A stretch of 64,000 bases of DNA from Permianibacter fluminis (GTDB lineage Bacteria > Pseudomonadota > Gammaproteobacteria > Enterobacterales > Permianibacteraceae). The stretch covers positions 1,302,001-1,366,000 of the forward strand of contig NZ_JABMEG010000001.1 in NCBI RefSeq assembly GCF_013179735.1, written 5' to 3'. A model generated the notes under the pieces. It was given only the letters and a program-made list of their open reading frames with translations. It was not told the DNA's origin and did not search any database. The position numbers and the translations under genes are program-made. Positions 27,825 to 36,402 of this stretch are shown one piece after another. How positions within the stretch are numbered: position 1 is the stretch's first letter; every line of letters starts with the position of its first letter.

Positions 27825-29339
27825 TTGAATAGAAATTCCCGTAAGGCCTTCATGCTGATGATCCTCGCTGGCATTTCTCTATTGACGGCCTCGTGCAGTG
27901 GCGGTGGTGCTGGCGGAGTTGAAGAAGAAAAATTTCCACTTTCTAATAAGATTATCCCAGATGAGGGGTTACGGTACTGCGTAAATAGACTTTCGGAGTT
28001 GAGTGATTGGTCATCAACCGCTGATGTAAGGCATGTTGATTGCTCTGACGAAAGACTGAATCCTCCGCGGACTTTCATTAAAAGTATTTCTGGAATAAGT
28101 GTTTTCGCCAATCTCGAATCGTTAAATCTAACGCCAAATTCAAAGATCGACGCTTTGCCCCTCGACCCATTGATATCGGATCTTTCTCCGCTGCACGGAA
28201 TGTCGGCAATAAGGAAACTCTCGCTGAATAGAAATTCAGTATCAGATCTGATTGTTTTGTCGACCCTAAAAAATCTTGAGTACCTTGATTTGACAGGGAA
28301 TAATCCAGTTGATTTTGAGCCGTTGAAGGGGCTAAAAAAGTTACGCGAGCTAAGAGTTAGATACTCGATATGGGGTGGAGATGGGTGGCCTAATGCAAAT
28401 GAATCTGTTTCCGGCCTATCGCAGCTCTCCTCTCTGACATATGGAAATGCCCAAGATGAGGATTTTTCGCCCATTAGGAAGTTAACTGGCTTGAAAAGTC
28501 TAAGTCTTTATGCCTCAACTGGAGTATCAAATATTGATTTTTTAGGAAGTCTTCCAGCTTTGGAAGAGCTTTTCCTGAGAGGTTTTCGTGAAGAAGATGT
28601 TTCTTTCGAAACCATAGGCGGATTGCGTGATCTTAGAAAGCTTACATTAATTAATACATTTTTTTTTAGCGCGTCACCTTATGAGGTCTGCAATATTCCA
28701 AATGCTTTGTCTGGCTTGGTGAAATTGGAAAGTTTGGCTCTGGAACACGTCAATGGTCTGTGTGTTGATTTGTCAATTACGTCGGGGATGGTTAACCTGA
28801 AATCACTAAGTGTTAGTGGTGGTTATATCCGTAATTTTTCCGCAGTAGGGGGTCATGTAAATCTGGAGGTTCTAGCTGTCGGTTCACAGCAGATGGACGG
28901 AAACAGAGTTGCTGCTCTTGATTTGCAGTCAATCTATCAATTGCAGAAGTTGAAAGCTGTTTGGTTTGATGGTGTAACTATTTTTGAGTATCCGTTGTTA
29001 TCAAAGCTTCCTCAGATTGAGTATGCATATTTTGATGATGTAACGGCTGCCACTGACTATGCTAACGGGTGCGAATTGATTCCCGGATGCGGTGCCGAAA
29101 GCCTTCCTCTAACAGACTGGCAGGCAGTGTTGTCGGGTGCAATGTCGGTTGAGTATTTGAGTTTCGAAGGGTCTTCATTTAATCGCCTCGATGTTCTCTA
29201 TGGGTTGCCTAATCTAAAGTGGCTGAATATTAGAAGCCTAAAAAGATTTCAAGATATGAAAAGCCTCACCTGCGATGAGATTCGTGCGTATACGAGCTCG
29301 CTGCCTGTTGGGAAAGTTGAGGTTTATTCGAGCTGCTAA
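27825..29339 (+). CDS. Leucine-rich-repeat lipoprotein, AT-rich, possibly acquired
   Basis: Secreted lipoprotein of 504 residues. From the TTG at 27825, with GAGGGAGAG just upstream, the product begins with a lipoprotein signal peptide and lipobox LLTASC; a GTG at 27777 would put 16 residues in front of it. The mature part carries irregular leucine-rich repeats of about 22 residues (LEYLDLTGNNPVDFEPLKGL is one), as in internalin-like surface proteins that bind proteins. Base composition and codon use (many AAT, TTA and AGA codons) are clearly AT-richer than every neighbour, and a REP transposase follows. These point to horizontal acquisition. The partner or function is unknown. Confidence 0.75.
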   Translation: MNRNSRKAFMLMILAGISLLTASCSGGGAGGVEEEKFPLSNKIIPDEGLRYCVNRLSELSDWSSTADVRHVDCSDERLNPPRTFIKSISGISVFANLESLNLTPNSKIDALPLDPLISDLSPLHGMSAIRKLSLNRNSVSDLIVLSTLKNLEYLDLTGNNPVDFEPLKGLKKLRELRVRYSIWGGDGWPNANESVSGLSQLSSLTYGNAQDEDFSPIRKLTGLKSLSLYASTGVSNIDFLGSLPALEELFLRGFREEDVSFETIGGLRDLRKLTLINTFFFSASPYEVCNIPNALSGLVKLESLALEHVNGLCVDLSITSGMVNLKSLSVSGGYIRNFSAVGGHVNLEVLAVGSQQMDGNRVAALDLQSIYQLQKLKAVWFDGVTIFEYPLLSKLPQIEYAYFDDVTAATDYANGCELIPGCGAESLPLTDWQAVLSGAMSVEYLSFEGSSFNRLDVLYGLPNLKWLNIRSLKRFQDMKSLTCDEIRAYTSSLPVGKVEVYSSC

Positions 29340-29426
29340 ATTGTGCGAGGTAACGCAAATTTAAAGGGTAATTTAAAAATTTAAAGCGCGGATAGAACCG
29401 CGCGTACGGCGGATTAACGCCTCGGG

Positions 29427-29534
29427 GTAGGGCGGAACCGCGAAGCATTTCCGCCGCATGTTTCCTTAAGGAAAGCTTGGAACGTTTCGGAAATGCAACA
29501 TTCGGCGGAAAACCCTGCGGGTGTTCCGCCCTAC
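29427..29534. repeat. Pair of inverted REP elements (BIME-like) upstream of the RAYT gene
   Basis: Two hairpins in opposite orientation. The left one is GTAG followed by GGCGGAA / TTCCGCC arms (29427-29455). The right one, read on the minus strand, is GTAG followed by GGCGGAA, an inner ACCC/GGGT extension and TTCCGCC (29504-29534). The outer 11 bases GTAGGGCGGAA and TTCCGCCCTAC are perfect inverted repeats. Between them is a 14-base palindrome, TTTCCTTAAGGAAA (29461-29474). This is the expected substrate arrangement of the transposase encoded 40 bases downstream. Confidence 0.8.
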
Positions 29535-29575
29535 ATGGGATTTGACCGGCCGTTTGTCAATTTACGAGGCAAGGA

Positions 29576-30109
29576 ATGCCTAACTATCGACGGGCTTATG
29601 CGCCGGGGGCCACGTGGTTTTTCACTATCAATCTACTGGAGCGGCACGGCAACGATCTGCTGATTCGGGAGATTGATCGGCTGCGCACGGTTGTACGCCG
29701 TGTTCATGAATTGCACCCATTCACCATCGATGCTTGGGTGGTTTTGCCGGACCACATGCATTGCGCCTGGACTCCGCCTGCCGCCGACAACGACTATCCG
29801 CTTCGTATCCGCCTGATCAAAACCCTGTTTGCTCGCTCACTTCCTTCTATCGAACGGCGCTCTGCCGTCCGCGTGAACCGTGGTGAACGCGGCATCTGGC
29901 AACGCCGCTACTGGGAACACCTGATCCGTGACGAAAGAGATTTCCGGGCACACATGGACTATGTCCATATAAACCCGCTCAAACATGGTCTCGTCACGCG
30001 CGTTCAAGACTGGCCGCACTCCACCTTTCACAAACTCGTCGAAGCCGGCGTTTACCCATCCAACTGGTGCGGCGATGCCGGCACCAACTCACTTGACTAT
30101 CCGGACTGA
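29576..30109 (+). CDS. REP-associated tyrosine transposase (RAYT, Y1/IS200-like)
   Basis: Single-strand HUH-type nuclease of 177 residues, related to IS200/IS605 TnpA but domesticated to act on REP hairpins. The HUH motif appears in PDHMHCAW, with the catalytic Tyr in HMDYVHINPLKHG; the N-terminal MPNYRRAYAPGATWFFT and the WQRRYWEHLIRDERDF stretch are also typical. It lies directly downstream of two inverted GTAG-headed REP hairpins, the usual REPtron layout. There is no accessory TnpB and no insertion-sequence ends. It may still be active on REP elements elsewhere in the genome (inference). Confidence 0.9.
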   Translation: MPNYRRAYAPGATWFFTINLLERHGNDLLIREIDRLRTVVRRVHELHPFTIDAWVVLPDHMHCAWTPPAADNDYPLRIRLIKTLFARSLPSIERRSAVRVNRGERGIWQRRYWEHLIRDERDFRAHMDYVHINPLKHGLVTRVQDWPHSTFHKLVEAGVYPSNWCGDAGTNSLDYPD

Positions 30110-30154
30110 ATGCCGCGCAATCCCGGTTGCACAGGCCGTGCCGCTGCCATCGTC

Positions 30155-30940
30155 TTAGGCCGGTTTGCCCAGACCAAACACCAGCACGCCGACGATGCCG
30201 ACAACAAACGCCACACCGAATACCACCACCAAATAACACAACGACGCCGCGACGCCGGTCAAGGCGCCTTTCCACCACGGTTGCCGTACGCCGGCAAATG
30301 CGTAGATCGCGGCGGCGAACGAAAGCAGGTAACTCACGCTGGTACCGTAGCCGATGCCGAGCGCTGTCACGAGCGCGAGGGCAATGCTGGTGAAGCCACT
30401 GAGACTTTGCACATAAAGCAGCGCGACATAGCGCTCGGCGGTAGTGGTGCCGGGCCAAAACCGACGCATCAGCATGGCCGCCGGATACGCAGTCAGCACA
30501 CTCAGCTGGCCGCTGTAATTGGTAATAAAGGTCAGCACAGGCTGATCCATGTTGTGGGTGCCGCCGACGCTGGCGAAGGGATCAATACCCAGCCAATGGC
30601 AGAGCAGAAAATAAAAGGTGTAGCTGACAATCACCAGCAACACGGGATTGACGTAACGATCGCGCGCGCCTGCGTGATAGGCCAATATCAGCGCACCCGG
30701 CCGCAGCAACAACTCTTTGATGGTACGTAGCCAGGTGCCATCAAATGACAACAAGGTTTGCAGCGCATGGCTGAAGACGGTGCGAGTATCCAGCCGAGCC
30801 ACGCGGCGCTGACCGCACTGGCTGCAAAACCGGCCGGTGCGCAAATGGCCGCAAGCGGGGCAACAATCTTGTTCACTGGCTGCAGGAACAGGCTCAAGCG
30901 GCAGCGGCGCGCGGTAAGTCGTCAACGGGGCGTCAGACAC
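30155..30940 (-). CDS. DUF3667-like membrane protein with N-terminal zinc ribbon
   Basis: Membrane protein with a CPACGHLRTGRFCSQCGQ zinc ribbon (two CxxC pairs), followed by a cytoplasmic segment SHALQTLLSFDGTWLRTIKELLLRPGALI and about five hydrophobic helices. This is the DUF3667-like pattern; function unknown. I placed the start at the GTG at 30940, about 30 residues before the zinc ribbon, because the frame further upstream (open to 31150) is Arg/His/Pro-rich and does not look like protein, but no clear ribosome-binding site decides it. Convergent with the RAYT gene. Confidence 0.65.
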   Translation of the reverse strand: MSDAPLTTYRAPLPLEPVPAASEQDCCPACGHLRTGRFCSQCGQRRVARLDTRTVFSHALQTLLSFDGTWLRTIKELLLRPGALILAYHAGARDRYVNPVLLVIVSYTFYFLLCHWLGIDPFASVGGTHNMDQPVLTFITNYSGQLSVLTAYPAAMLMRRFWPGTTTAERYVALLYVQSLSGFTSIALALVTALGIGYGTSVSYLLSFAAAIYAFAGVRQPWWKGALTGVAASLCYLVVVFGVAFVVGIVGVLVFGLGKPA

Positions 30941-31162
30941 GATGTTGAGGGCCGGCAAGACAAGTGGACCCGCAGTGTAGCGGCCGCCAGCGCGACATGG
31001 AAAGTGCAATTTGCGGCGTACCAAACGGTGGGATGGGTTCGCATGGCATTCCACCATTTTTCGAAATGCATGCAACGTGTTAAGCGTAGTGAGCGGCGCA
31101 TCGCTTGGCAAAAGCGGCGGATGCTGGCTACGCTCAGTTGAGTGCGGCAAACGAGTCCAGTC

Positions 31163-31921
31163 ATGATCCGTTTCGGGGTCTTTCTCCTGAGTTGTTTTTG
31201 CCTGCCACTGCTGGCGGCCCCGCTGCGTCTGGCAGTTGTGGATGTGCCACCGTACGGCTTTTTGCTGCCGGCTGCTGCACCCCTGTCAGCGGATCAAATC
31301 GCGACTGATGCTGCCATTGGTGGTGCCTACAAGGACATTGGCGAATTGTTGGCGAACGCTAGCCAGTCGCCGATGCAGTTTCAGTTGTTGCCGTATCCGC
31401 GGGCTGTGGATATGGTGCTGCACGGCGAGTCCGATCTGACCATCATGTTTGGCAACAGTGCGTTGCACGAGACTGCGCGGGAAGTCGCTCCACTTGCAAA
31501 CGTCGAGGTGGTGCTGGTGGGTCACGGTCAGAAGGGTGCTGCGCTGCGCACCGATGCCTTGAACGGTCTGGTGATTGGTCGGCTGCGTGGCGGTTGTGAT
31601 GAATTGTCTGGGCGGCCGGATTTGCATTTATTTGATCTCAACGACCACAAAAGTGGCCTGCGTATGTTGCAGGCAGGACGCATACAGGCATTGTGTTCGG
31701 TGGCGCTGGCGCTGCAAGTCGCCGCGATCGAATTGCATCTTGATTGGCAAAAGTTCGGCAAGCCTGTCGTGCTCGGTCGCCGTACCGTCTGGTTGTTCGC
31801 CTCCCCGCAGTTACCCGATACCACCTTGCAAGTTTTGCGCAAGGCAGTCAAAAAACTCACCATCGAAGGCCGCATCGATGCGGTGCTGAAACGCTACGCA
31901 AAGGTCGGTCTCGGCCAATAG
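31163..31921 (+). CDS. Periplasmic solute-binding-like protein (SBP_bac_3 type)
   Basis: Exported product of 252 residues with a signal peptide (MIRFGVFLLSCFCLPLLAA) and then LRLAVVDVPPYGF, which resembles the start of family 3 amino-acid-binding proteins. FQLLPYPRAVDMVLHGESDLTI and an alpha/beta C-terminal lobe support this. The central part is short and the usual binding residues are not clear. The ATG at 31163 starts the signal peptide; the frame is open upstream but without one. No transporter genes adjoin it, so it may be a stand-alone sensor or scavenger. Confidence 0.68.
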   Translation: MIRFGVFLLSCFCLPLLAAPLRLAVVDVPPYGFLLPAAAPLSADQIATDAAIGGAYKDIGELLANASQSPMQFQLLPYPRAVDMVLHGESDLTIMFGNSALHETAREVAPLANVEVVLVGHGQKGAALRTDALNGLVIGRLRGGCDELSGRPDLHLFDLNDHKSGLRMLQAGRIQALCSVALALQVAAIELHLDWQKFGKPVVLGRRTVWLFASPQLPDTTLQVLRKAVKKLTIEGRIDAVLKRYAKVGLGQ

Positions 31922-32082
31922 CCTCACCGGGTCAAACCCTGATTGCTGCCGACTGGTGACCCATGTCATGCGCTTGCTGACAGGCCCGTTCTCACGGCGC
32001 AGGTCGAAAGTGCCGCAACCTATGCAAGCGCCAGTTCATTCCGTAGCATGATCAGCCAATTTATATCGCCACTGGAGTCATG

Positions 32083-32610
32083 ATGAACCGTCGCCATTTT
32101 CTGCTTGCCGGCGCGGCAGCCCTTGTTGGCAGCACGGTTGTCGGTCATGTGCTGAGCAAGCGCCAGCTCGAAGCGTTTGCCACGCTCGACATCACGCCAC
32201 GGCTGCAGGCGCTCAAGGGCCAGACCCTGCGCAGCACCGGCACGTGGTTGCCGGCGCAAATTTTTACTCACCTGGCCCAGAGCATCGAGTTTTCACTGAC
32301 CGGCTATCCGCAAGCCAAGCCGGCCTGGTTTCAGCACACGGTCGGTGCCGCGGCATTCGCTGCGTTTTCGGTGGCAGGCGCCATGCGCCATAACCTCGCC
32401 GAACCGATTCCCGGTGCGCCAACACTGGACGGCATTACCGATACCGATACCGATGCAGCCTTGGACCGGTTGCTGGCTGCTTTGCAACAGTTCGACGCTC
32501 ATCACGCCAGCCTTGCCGAGCACTTCGCCTACGGCCAACTCGACGCCCGGCAATACCGGGCCGCGCATTTGATGCATATCGAGAACCATCTGCGCGAAGT
32601 GCTGGTCTGA
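32083..32610 (+). CDS. Tat-exported DinB-like protein (DUF1569 type)
   Basis: Product of 175 residues with a twin-arginine signal (MNRRHFLLAGAAALVGSTVVG). The mature part has FTHLAQSIEFSLTG and HLMHIENHLREVLV, whose histidines resemble the metal-binding helices of the DinB/DUF1569 four-helix fold. Function is unknown. An ATG at 32080 is directly before the one chosen at 32083; GGAG is better spaced for the latter. It is followed by 131 bases without a gene. Confidence 0.65.
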   Translation: MNRRHFLLAGAAALVGSTVVGHVLSKRQLEAFATLDITPRLQALKGQTLRSTGTWLPAQIFTHLAQSIEFSLTGYPQAKPAWFQHTVGAAAFAAFSVAGAMRHNLAEPIPGAPTLDGITDTDTDAALDRLLAALQQFDAHHASLAEHFAYGQLDARQYRAAHLMHIENHLREVLV

Positions 32611-32741
32611 GCCGGCTGGTATGAACAAGCCTGCATGAGCAAGCTGACAAGGTCGCAAAGCTGCCGATACAAAACGCTATCGAAACGCTAAGGACGGCAT
32701 GGAATAATGCCGCGCACAAATTTCGGACAATTGAGAAAGGG

Positions 32742-33887
32742 ATGAAAGTCATTATGTGGAGCGGTATCGCTGGCGCCCGGCGCCAGATGTTGACGTTATC
32801 GATGTCGGTATGGGCGTCGGTTTTGGCTTTGAATGTGACGCCAGCGCAAGCAGGCGAAGTGCCCGAGCCTGTCATGGGCCAGATGAGTGCTCCGCTTGGC
32901 GACCAGACCAGCGACCCCATCAGGGACATCAATGTCACCCTGCTGACCAGCCCCAATGTCGTTGATACCCGCACGGTCAGCCGAATGCTCGACAAACGGC
33001 AGCCGGCTGATCTGCCGTTACTGGATTTGATCGCCGAACGGCTGTATCAGGAACTGGACGCCGGCGTAACCGAGCGCAGCGAAGATGCTGTGGCGTGGCT
33101 CGGCATTGTGCTCGGCCATTCTGGCGACAATCGTTACGCAGAGGTGTTGCAGCTTGGTCAGAGCAAGACTGACAGCCGCAAAATCCGCAATGCGATCAAA
33201 GCGGCCAGCAAGGATTTGCGTGATCTGGGTCATGCAGCTTACCAGCGAGGCTCGGTCAGTCTTGCACAGGAACGCGCGCGCGCAGAAGCGGCACTTGCTG
33301 AACACCGTCATGCTGCCGACATCGTCGTGTCGGAACAGCAGCTGATCCGTCAGCGCCTGCCGGAAGTCATGACCCGGCTGGGCACTCCGGATTACCTGAG
33401 CTCGATGGATCTGAACATCAATGACAAAGTGAAAGTGCCGGCGCGTACCGACGCGGTGCTGGCACATTACGATGGCTTTGGTATTGTCGTGTTCAGTGTC
33501 GCGCCCAGTGGCGATCACTGGATTGTCGACAAATTGTGGCAGGACCGCAGCAAAGCTGCCGCCGCCTATCAGGGCAGCAATGCCCGCTTGGCCAATATCC
33601 TGGCCAGCGTCGGTGGCAAATATTTTCGTCTGGTGTTGCACGCGTCTGAGTTGGTGGTGCTCAACGATCCGGAGTTGTTGAAAGTGCTGGAGCGCCGTCT
33701 TGCCGGCTCGCTGGATGTCACGGAGCCACATGAAGTGGCGGCATTGGAGCGGGTCTGCACCTTGCTTGTTCTGAGCACCGATCCGCGCTTTGCGGCAACC
33801 TTGGAGCGCGTGGCAGCCGACGCCGCCAGTTCGGATTTGCGTGGCCGCGCAAAAGGCAGTCTGGGCAGTCTTCGCAATCGAATCTGA
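32742..33887 (+). CDS. Exported protein of unknown function
   Basis: Not recognised. The product has 381 residues: signal peptide ending in VTPAQAG (about residue 37), then a mainly helical region (about 70-190), including SKTDSRKIRNAIKAASKDLRDLGHAAY and a charged Ala-rich helix. A more beta-rich central part (DKVKVPARTDAVLAHYDGFGIVVFSV) follows, and then a helical C-terminus resembling HEAT-type packing. AAAGG is positioned correctly before the ATG. A 27-base perfect hairpin follows its stop codon. Confidence 0.6.
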   Translation: MKVIMWSGIAGARRQMLTLSMSVWASVLALNVTPAQAGEVPEPVMGQMSAPLGDQTSDPIRDINVTLLTSPNVVDTRTVSRMLDKRQPADLPLLDLIAERLYQELDAGVTERSEDAVAWLGIVLGHSGDNRYAEVLQLGQSKTDSRKIRNAIKAASKDLRDLGHAAYQRGSVSLAQERARAEAALAEHRHAADIVVSEQQLIRQRLPEVMTRLGTPDYLSSMDLNINDKVKVPARTDAVLAHYDGFGIVVFSVAPSGDHWIVDKLWQDRSKAAAAYQGSNARLANILASVGGKYFRLVLHASELVVLNDPELLKVLERRLAGSLDVTEPHEVAALERVCTLLVLSTDPRFAATLERVAADAASSDLRGRAKGSLGSLRNRI

Positions 33888-33916
33888 GCGATGGCGCGAA
33901 AGCGGTAATCTAGATG

Positions 33917-33943
33917 TCGCAGGCGCCAGTTTGGCGCCTGCGA
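33917..33943. repeat. Perfect 12-bp inverted repeat after the exported-protein gene
   Basis: TCGCAGGCGCCA and TGGCGCCTGCGA separated by three bases. There is no T-run, so it is not a standard terminator. It lies only 20 bases before the LysE-type start codon and could be a processing site, weak terminator or operator. Confidence 0.45.
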
Positions 33944-33963
33944 TGTGACCAAACCGGTGTCCC

Positions 33964-34563
33964 ATGTCGCAGTGGCAAGCTTTTCTTTTTGGCATAACGC
34001 TGGCCATCGCCGTTGGCCCGATCGCGCTGCTGATCATCAATACCTCACTGCAGGTTGGCGTGCGCGCGGGTCTGAGCTGTGCGCTCGGCGCGACTGCGGC
34101 GGATCTGTTGTTTGCCTTGCTGGCGTTTCACGCCGCAGATCGGTTGGTGCCGTTGCTGCAGGCCTATGCCCAGCCGCTGCAGGGAATTGCGGCGCTGGTG
34201 TTGATGCTGCTGGCGCTGCGGATGCTGTATCAGTTGCGTCGCCGTGATGGCGCGGCGGCGCCGGTGCGCAGTCACCGTCATTATGTTTTCACCACCTTTG
34301 CGCTGACCGTGGTCAATCCCTTGACCGTGCTGGCGTTCGGCAGTTTTGCCTTGCAACTGGTAACGACGCCCACGGCGGCGTCGGCGACGATACTGGCCGG
34401 TGCGGCGGCAGCGGGCACCGGCAGCATTGCAGTGTTGATGGTGTTGGCCGCCGGAGCGCTCGGTCGCCTGTTTGGCAAGCGCGGCTGGCTGGTGACGCTG
34501 AACGCGCTCAGCGCACTTGGCATTCTGGCATTTGGCGTGCGCGGGCTGTGGTTGGCTGCGTGA
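33964..34563 (+). CDS. LysE/RhtB family exporter
   Basis: Inner-membrane exporter of 199 residues with six predicted helices. The family's start GITLAIAVGPIALLIINTSLQVGVRAGL (with the conserved GP), the charged loop between helices 3 and 4 (LRRRDGAAAP) and FTTFALTVVNPLTVLAFGSF (Asn-Pro) are all visible. Family members export amino acids such as lysine, threonine or homoserine lactone; the substrate here is unknown. A hairpin lies between it and the upstream gene. Confidence 0.85.
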   Translation: MSQWQAFLFGITLAIAVGPIALLIINTSLQVGVRAGLSCALGATAADLLFALLAFHAADRLVPLLQAYAQPLQGIAALVLMLLALRMLYQLRRRDGAAAPVRSHRHYVFTTFALTVVNPLTVLAFGSFALQLVTTPTAASATILAGAAAAGTGSIAVLMVLAAGALGRLFGKRGWLVTLNALSALGILAFGVRGLWLAA

Positions 34564-34654
34564 GCGGCAACAGGTCCGACGCCGTTGCCGGCGTCACCGT
34601 GTAAGATGAGTCTTTGCTTCTTTCGCGGCGCTTTTTTCGCCGCAACGGTGCGGC

Positions 34655-35047
34655 ATGCATTACGAAGCCACGGTTGATGAAGTCCGCAAGCTGGTCTGGA
34701 TCAGCTACAGCGGTGTGCTGAGTCTGGATGTTGGCCTGGGCTTGTTGCAGGCGGCGCGGGCCAAGGCGGGCGAAACCGGTTACCCGATTGTTTATGATTT
34801 GCGTCAGGCGCGGTTGCATTCGTCGCTGCTGTCGCTCGGTGAATATGCCGGCAAATACATTGCGCCGGAAGCGGCCCGTACCCACTATCTGCCGGCCGTG
34901 CATCTGATTTCACCAGAAGACAATGTCGAAAACTGGCGCTTTTACGAGCGGCAGGCGCAGATGCAGGGCTTGAAGCTGCGATTATTCTTTGACGAAGCGG
35001 AAGCGGTGCGCTGGTTGCAGCAACAAATGCCGACCGGTGCGAGCTGA
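34655..35047 (+). CDS. SpoIIAA/STAS-like protein
   Basis: Protein of 130 residues without signal or membrane segments. YEATVDEVRKLVWISYSGVLS followed by YPIVYDLRQARL resembles the SpoIIAA-like (STAS-type) fold used in proteins that bind lipids or partner-switching kinases. No phosphoacceptor serine is obvious. The start at 34655 follows a GCGGCG / CGCCGC hairpin. Function is uncertain; the fold call is moderate. Confidence 0.55.
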   Translation: MHYEATVDEVRKLVWISYSGVLSLDVGLGLLQAARAKAGETGYPIVYDLRQARLHSSLLSLGEYAGKYIAPEAARTHYLPAVHLISPEDNVENWRFYERQAQMQGLKLRLFFDEAEAVRWLQQQMPTGAS

Positions 35048-35095
35048 TCCCGGTTTTTGTCTGGGCGATGACATTCATTGCAAGGAGTGAGCGCC

Positions 35096-35635
35096 ATGTT
35101 CTCCCGTATCGCCGTGCTGGCTGTCCTGCTGCTACCGCTCGCTGCCTGCAACAAACCACCGGCCGTTCCTGCCCAGCAGATCGCCAGCGATTTCTATCAA
35201 GCCTACTTGCTGAATGGTGCGGCTGGCGGCGTGCCGGATGCCGGGCAACTCGCGAAACTGGCACCGTATCTGTCGCCGGCCTTGCATCAGGCGCTGCAGC
35301 ACGCGGCAGCGGCCGAGCAGGCCTACGCGAAGGCGCAGACCGAACCCTCGCCACCGCTGATCGAAGGCGACTTGTTCAGCTCTTTGTTTGAAGGGGCTAC
35401 CGGTGCCGAAGTGAAAGCCTGCAAGGAAGATGGCGACAAGGCCGCGTGCCAGATTCTGCTGGCCTATGCGCCGGCCGGTCAGGAGCCCGCACACTGGCAG
35501 GACATTCTGTATCTGACGCTGACCGAGGATGGCTGGCGTGTCGATGATCTGGAATACGGAGGTGACTGGCCGTTCGCTCCGAAAGGTACGCTGCAACAAG
35601 TCTTGCAGGACCTGGGCAAGCACGCCGGAACCTGA
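35096..35635 (+). CDS. Lipoprotein, DUF3828-like
   Basis: Lipoprotein of 179 residues. MFSRIAVLAVLLLPLAAC is a clear signal with lipobox LPLAAC (Cys18). The mature part QQIASDFYQAYLLN, LAPYLSPALHQALQ, and LTEDGWRVDDLEYGG follows the pattern of DUF3828, small exported proteins of the NTF2-like type. Function is unknown. A CKEDGDKAAC pair of cysteines may form a disulphide. AAGGAG lies upstream of the ATG at 35096. Confidence 0.68.
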   Translation: MFSRIAVLAVLLLPLAACNKPPAVPAQQIASDFYQAYLLNGAAGGVPDAGQLAKLAPYLSPALHQALQHAAAAEQAYAKAQTEPSPPLIEGDLFSSLFEGATGAEVKACKEDGDKAACQILLAYAPAGQEPAHWQDILYLTLTEDGWRVDDLEYGGDWPFAPKGTLQQVLQDLGKHAGT

Positions 35636-35835
35636 TCGCGCCAACCCCTGATCGCGACAGCGCCATAATTGCGCTGCCGGTCATGGCAAGCTTGATCCGC
35701 CGCAACCTGTCGCTGGCCGCTGCGGCGCACAGTGAAGCTGTCTTTTGGCGACAACAGCAGTTACGGAAACGGCAACAACGGTATCAACAACATCAACAGC
35801 ATCTACGGCAACAACGACCAGAGGAGTGCTGCAGC

Positions 35836-36024
35836 ATGAAAACGAATGTCGGTGGCATCGATAAAATCGCCCGCATTGTTATTGGTCTGGGCCTGATCGC
35901 GTGGGCTGTTTTGGGCGGGGCTGCGTGGGCTTGGATTGGTGTAGTGCCGCTTGCCACCGGGCTGTTCAATTTTTGCCCGCTGTATACGCTGATTGGCTTC
36001 AACAGCTGCCCGGTCAAGAAGTAG
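35836..36024 (+). CDS. DUF2892 small membrane protein
   Basis: Short 62-residue protein with two hydrophobic helices: MKTNVGGIDKIARIVIGLGL, then WAWIGVVPLATGLFNFCPLYTLIGFNSCPVKK. The Cys-Pro-Leu-Tyr and C-P ending are the DUF2892 (YgaP C-terminal-like) signature. In other bacteria such domains are fused to rhodanese; here it stands alone. GAGGAG is well placed before the ATG. Function is not established. Confidence 0.75.
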   Translation: MKTNVGGIDKIARIVIGLGLIAWAVLGGAAWAWIGVVPLATGLFNFCPLYTLIGFNSCPVKK

Positions 36025-36402
36025 CACTCCTGTCTGCTGGCAATCTCGGCGGCCATCTGTTGGTGCGGCGGCGTTGCCCCGCCGCCACGCCATGACGAAC
36101 TGAGCGCCAGCAACACGTCGCCATTGGCGGCGATCACGAGGTTCCGGGGTGCTGGGTCAGGTGCAGGCTTACGCGGCGGATTGCGTGCAGGTGTGGTCGT
36201 TCGGTGGCCAGCGCGGCCGATTTTGGCGCCCGTCTTTCCCATGCCCAGGCCACAAAAATATCCCTGCCACAAAAAGCGGCGCCTTCCGGCGCCATTTTTG
36301 GTTTAATGCACCCCGGATTCGCGGCGCGTCGGCTGCGCCCGTCCCCGCATTAATCTTCGGGTCAGCCCGCGTTCGTGCTGATCTGCTGCAGTAGAGGCCG
36401 CA
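36025..36402. other. Intergenic region upstream of parC with a terminator-like hairpin
   Basis: These 378 bases contain no convincing gene. A hairpin GGCGCC-TTCC-GGCGCC flanked by A-run and T-run at 36271-36300 probably ends transcription arriving from upstream. The remaining 100 bases should hold the parC promoter, which I could not define. Confidence 0.5.

Noticed and set aside
27825-29339. Internalin-like virulence factor
   Set aside because: Only the LRR pattern and lipobox are visible; no cell-wall anchor or host-interaction evidence, so no virulence function is claimed.
30941-31150. N-terminal extension of the DUF3667-like frame containing a second SDAPLTT motif
   Set aside because: The composition is Arg/His/Pro-rich and it overlaps the upstream divergent region; a short peptide repeat without DNA-level identity is not evidence of coding.
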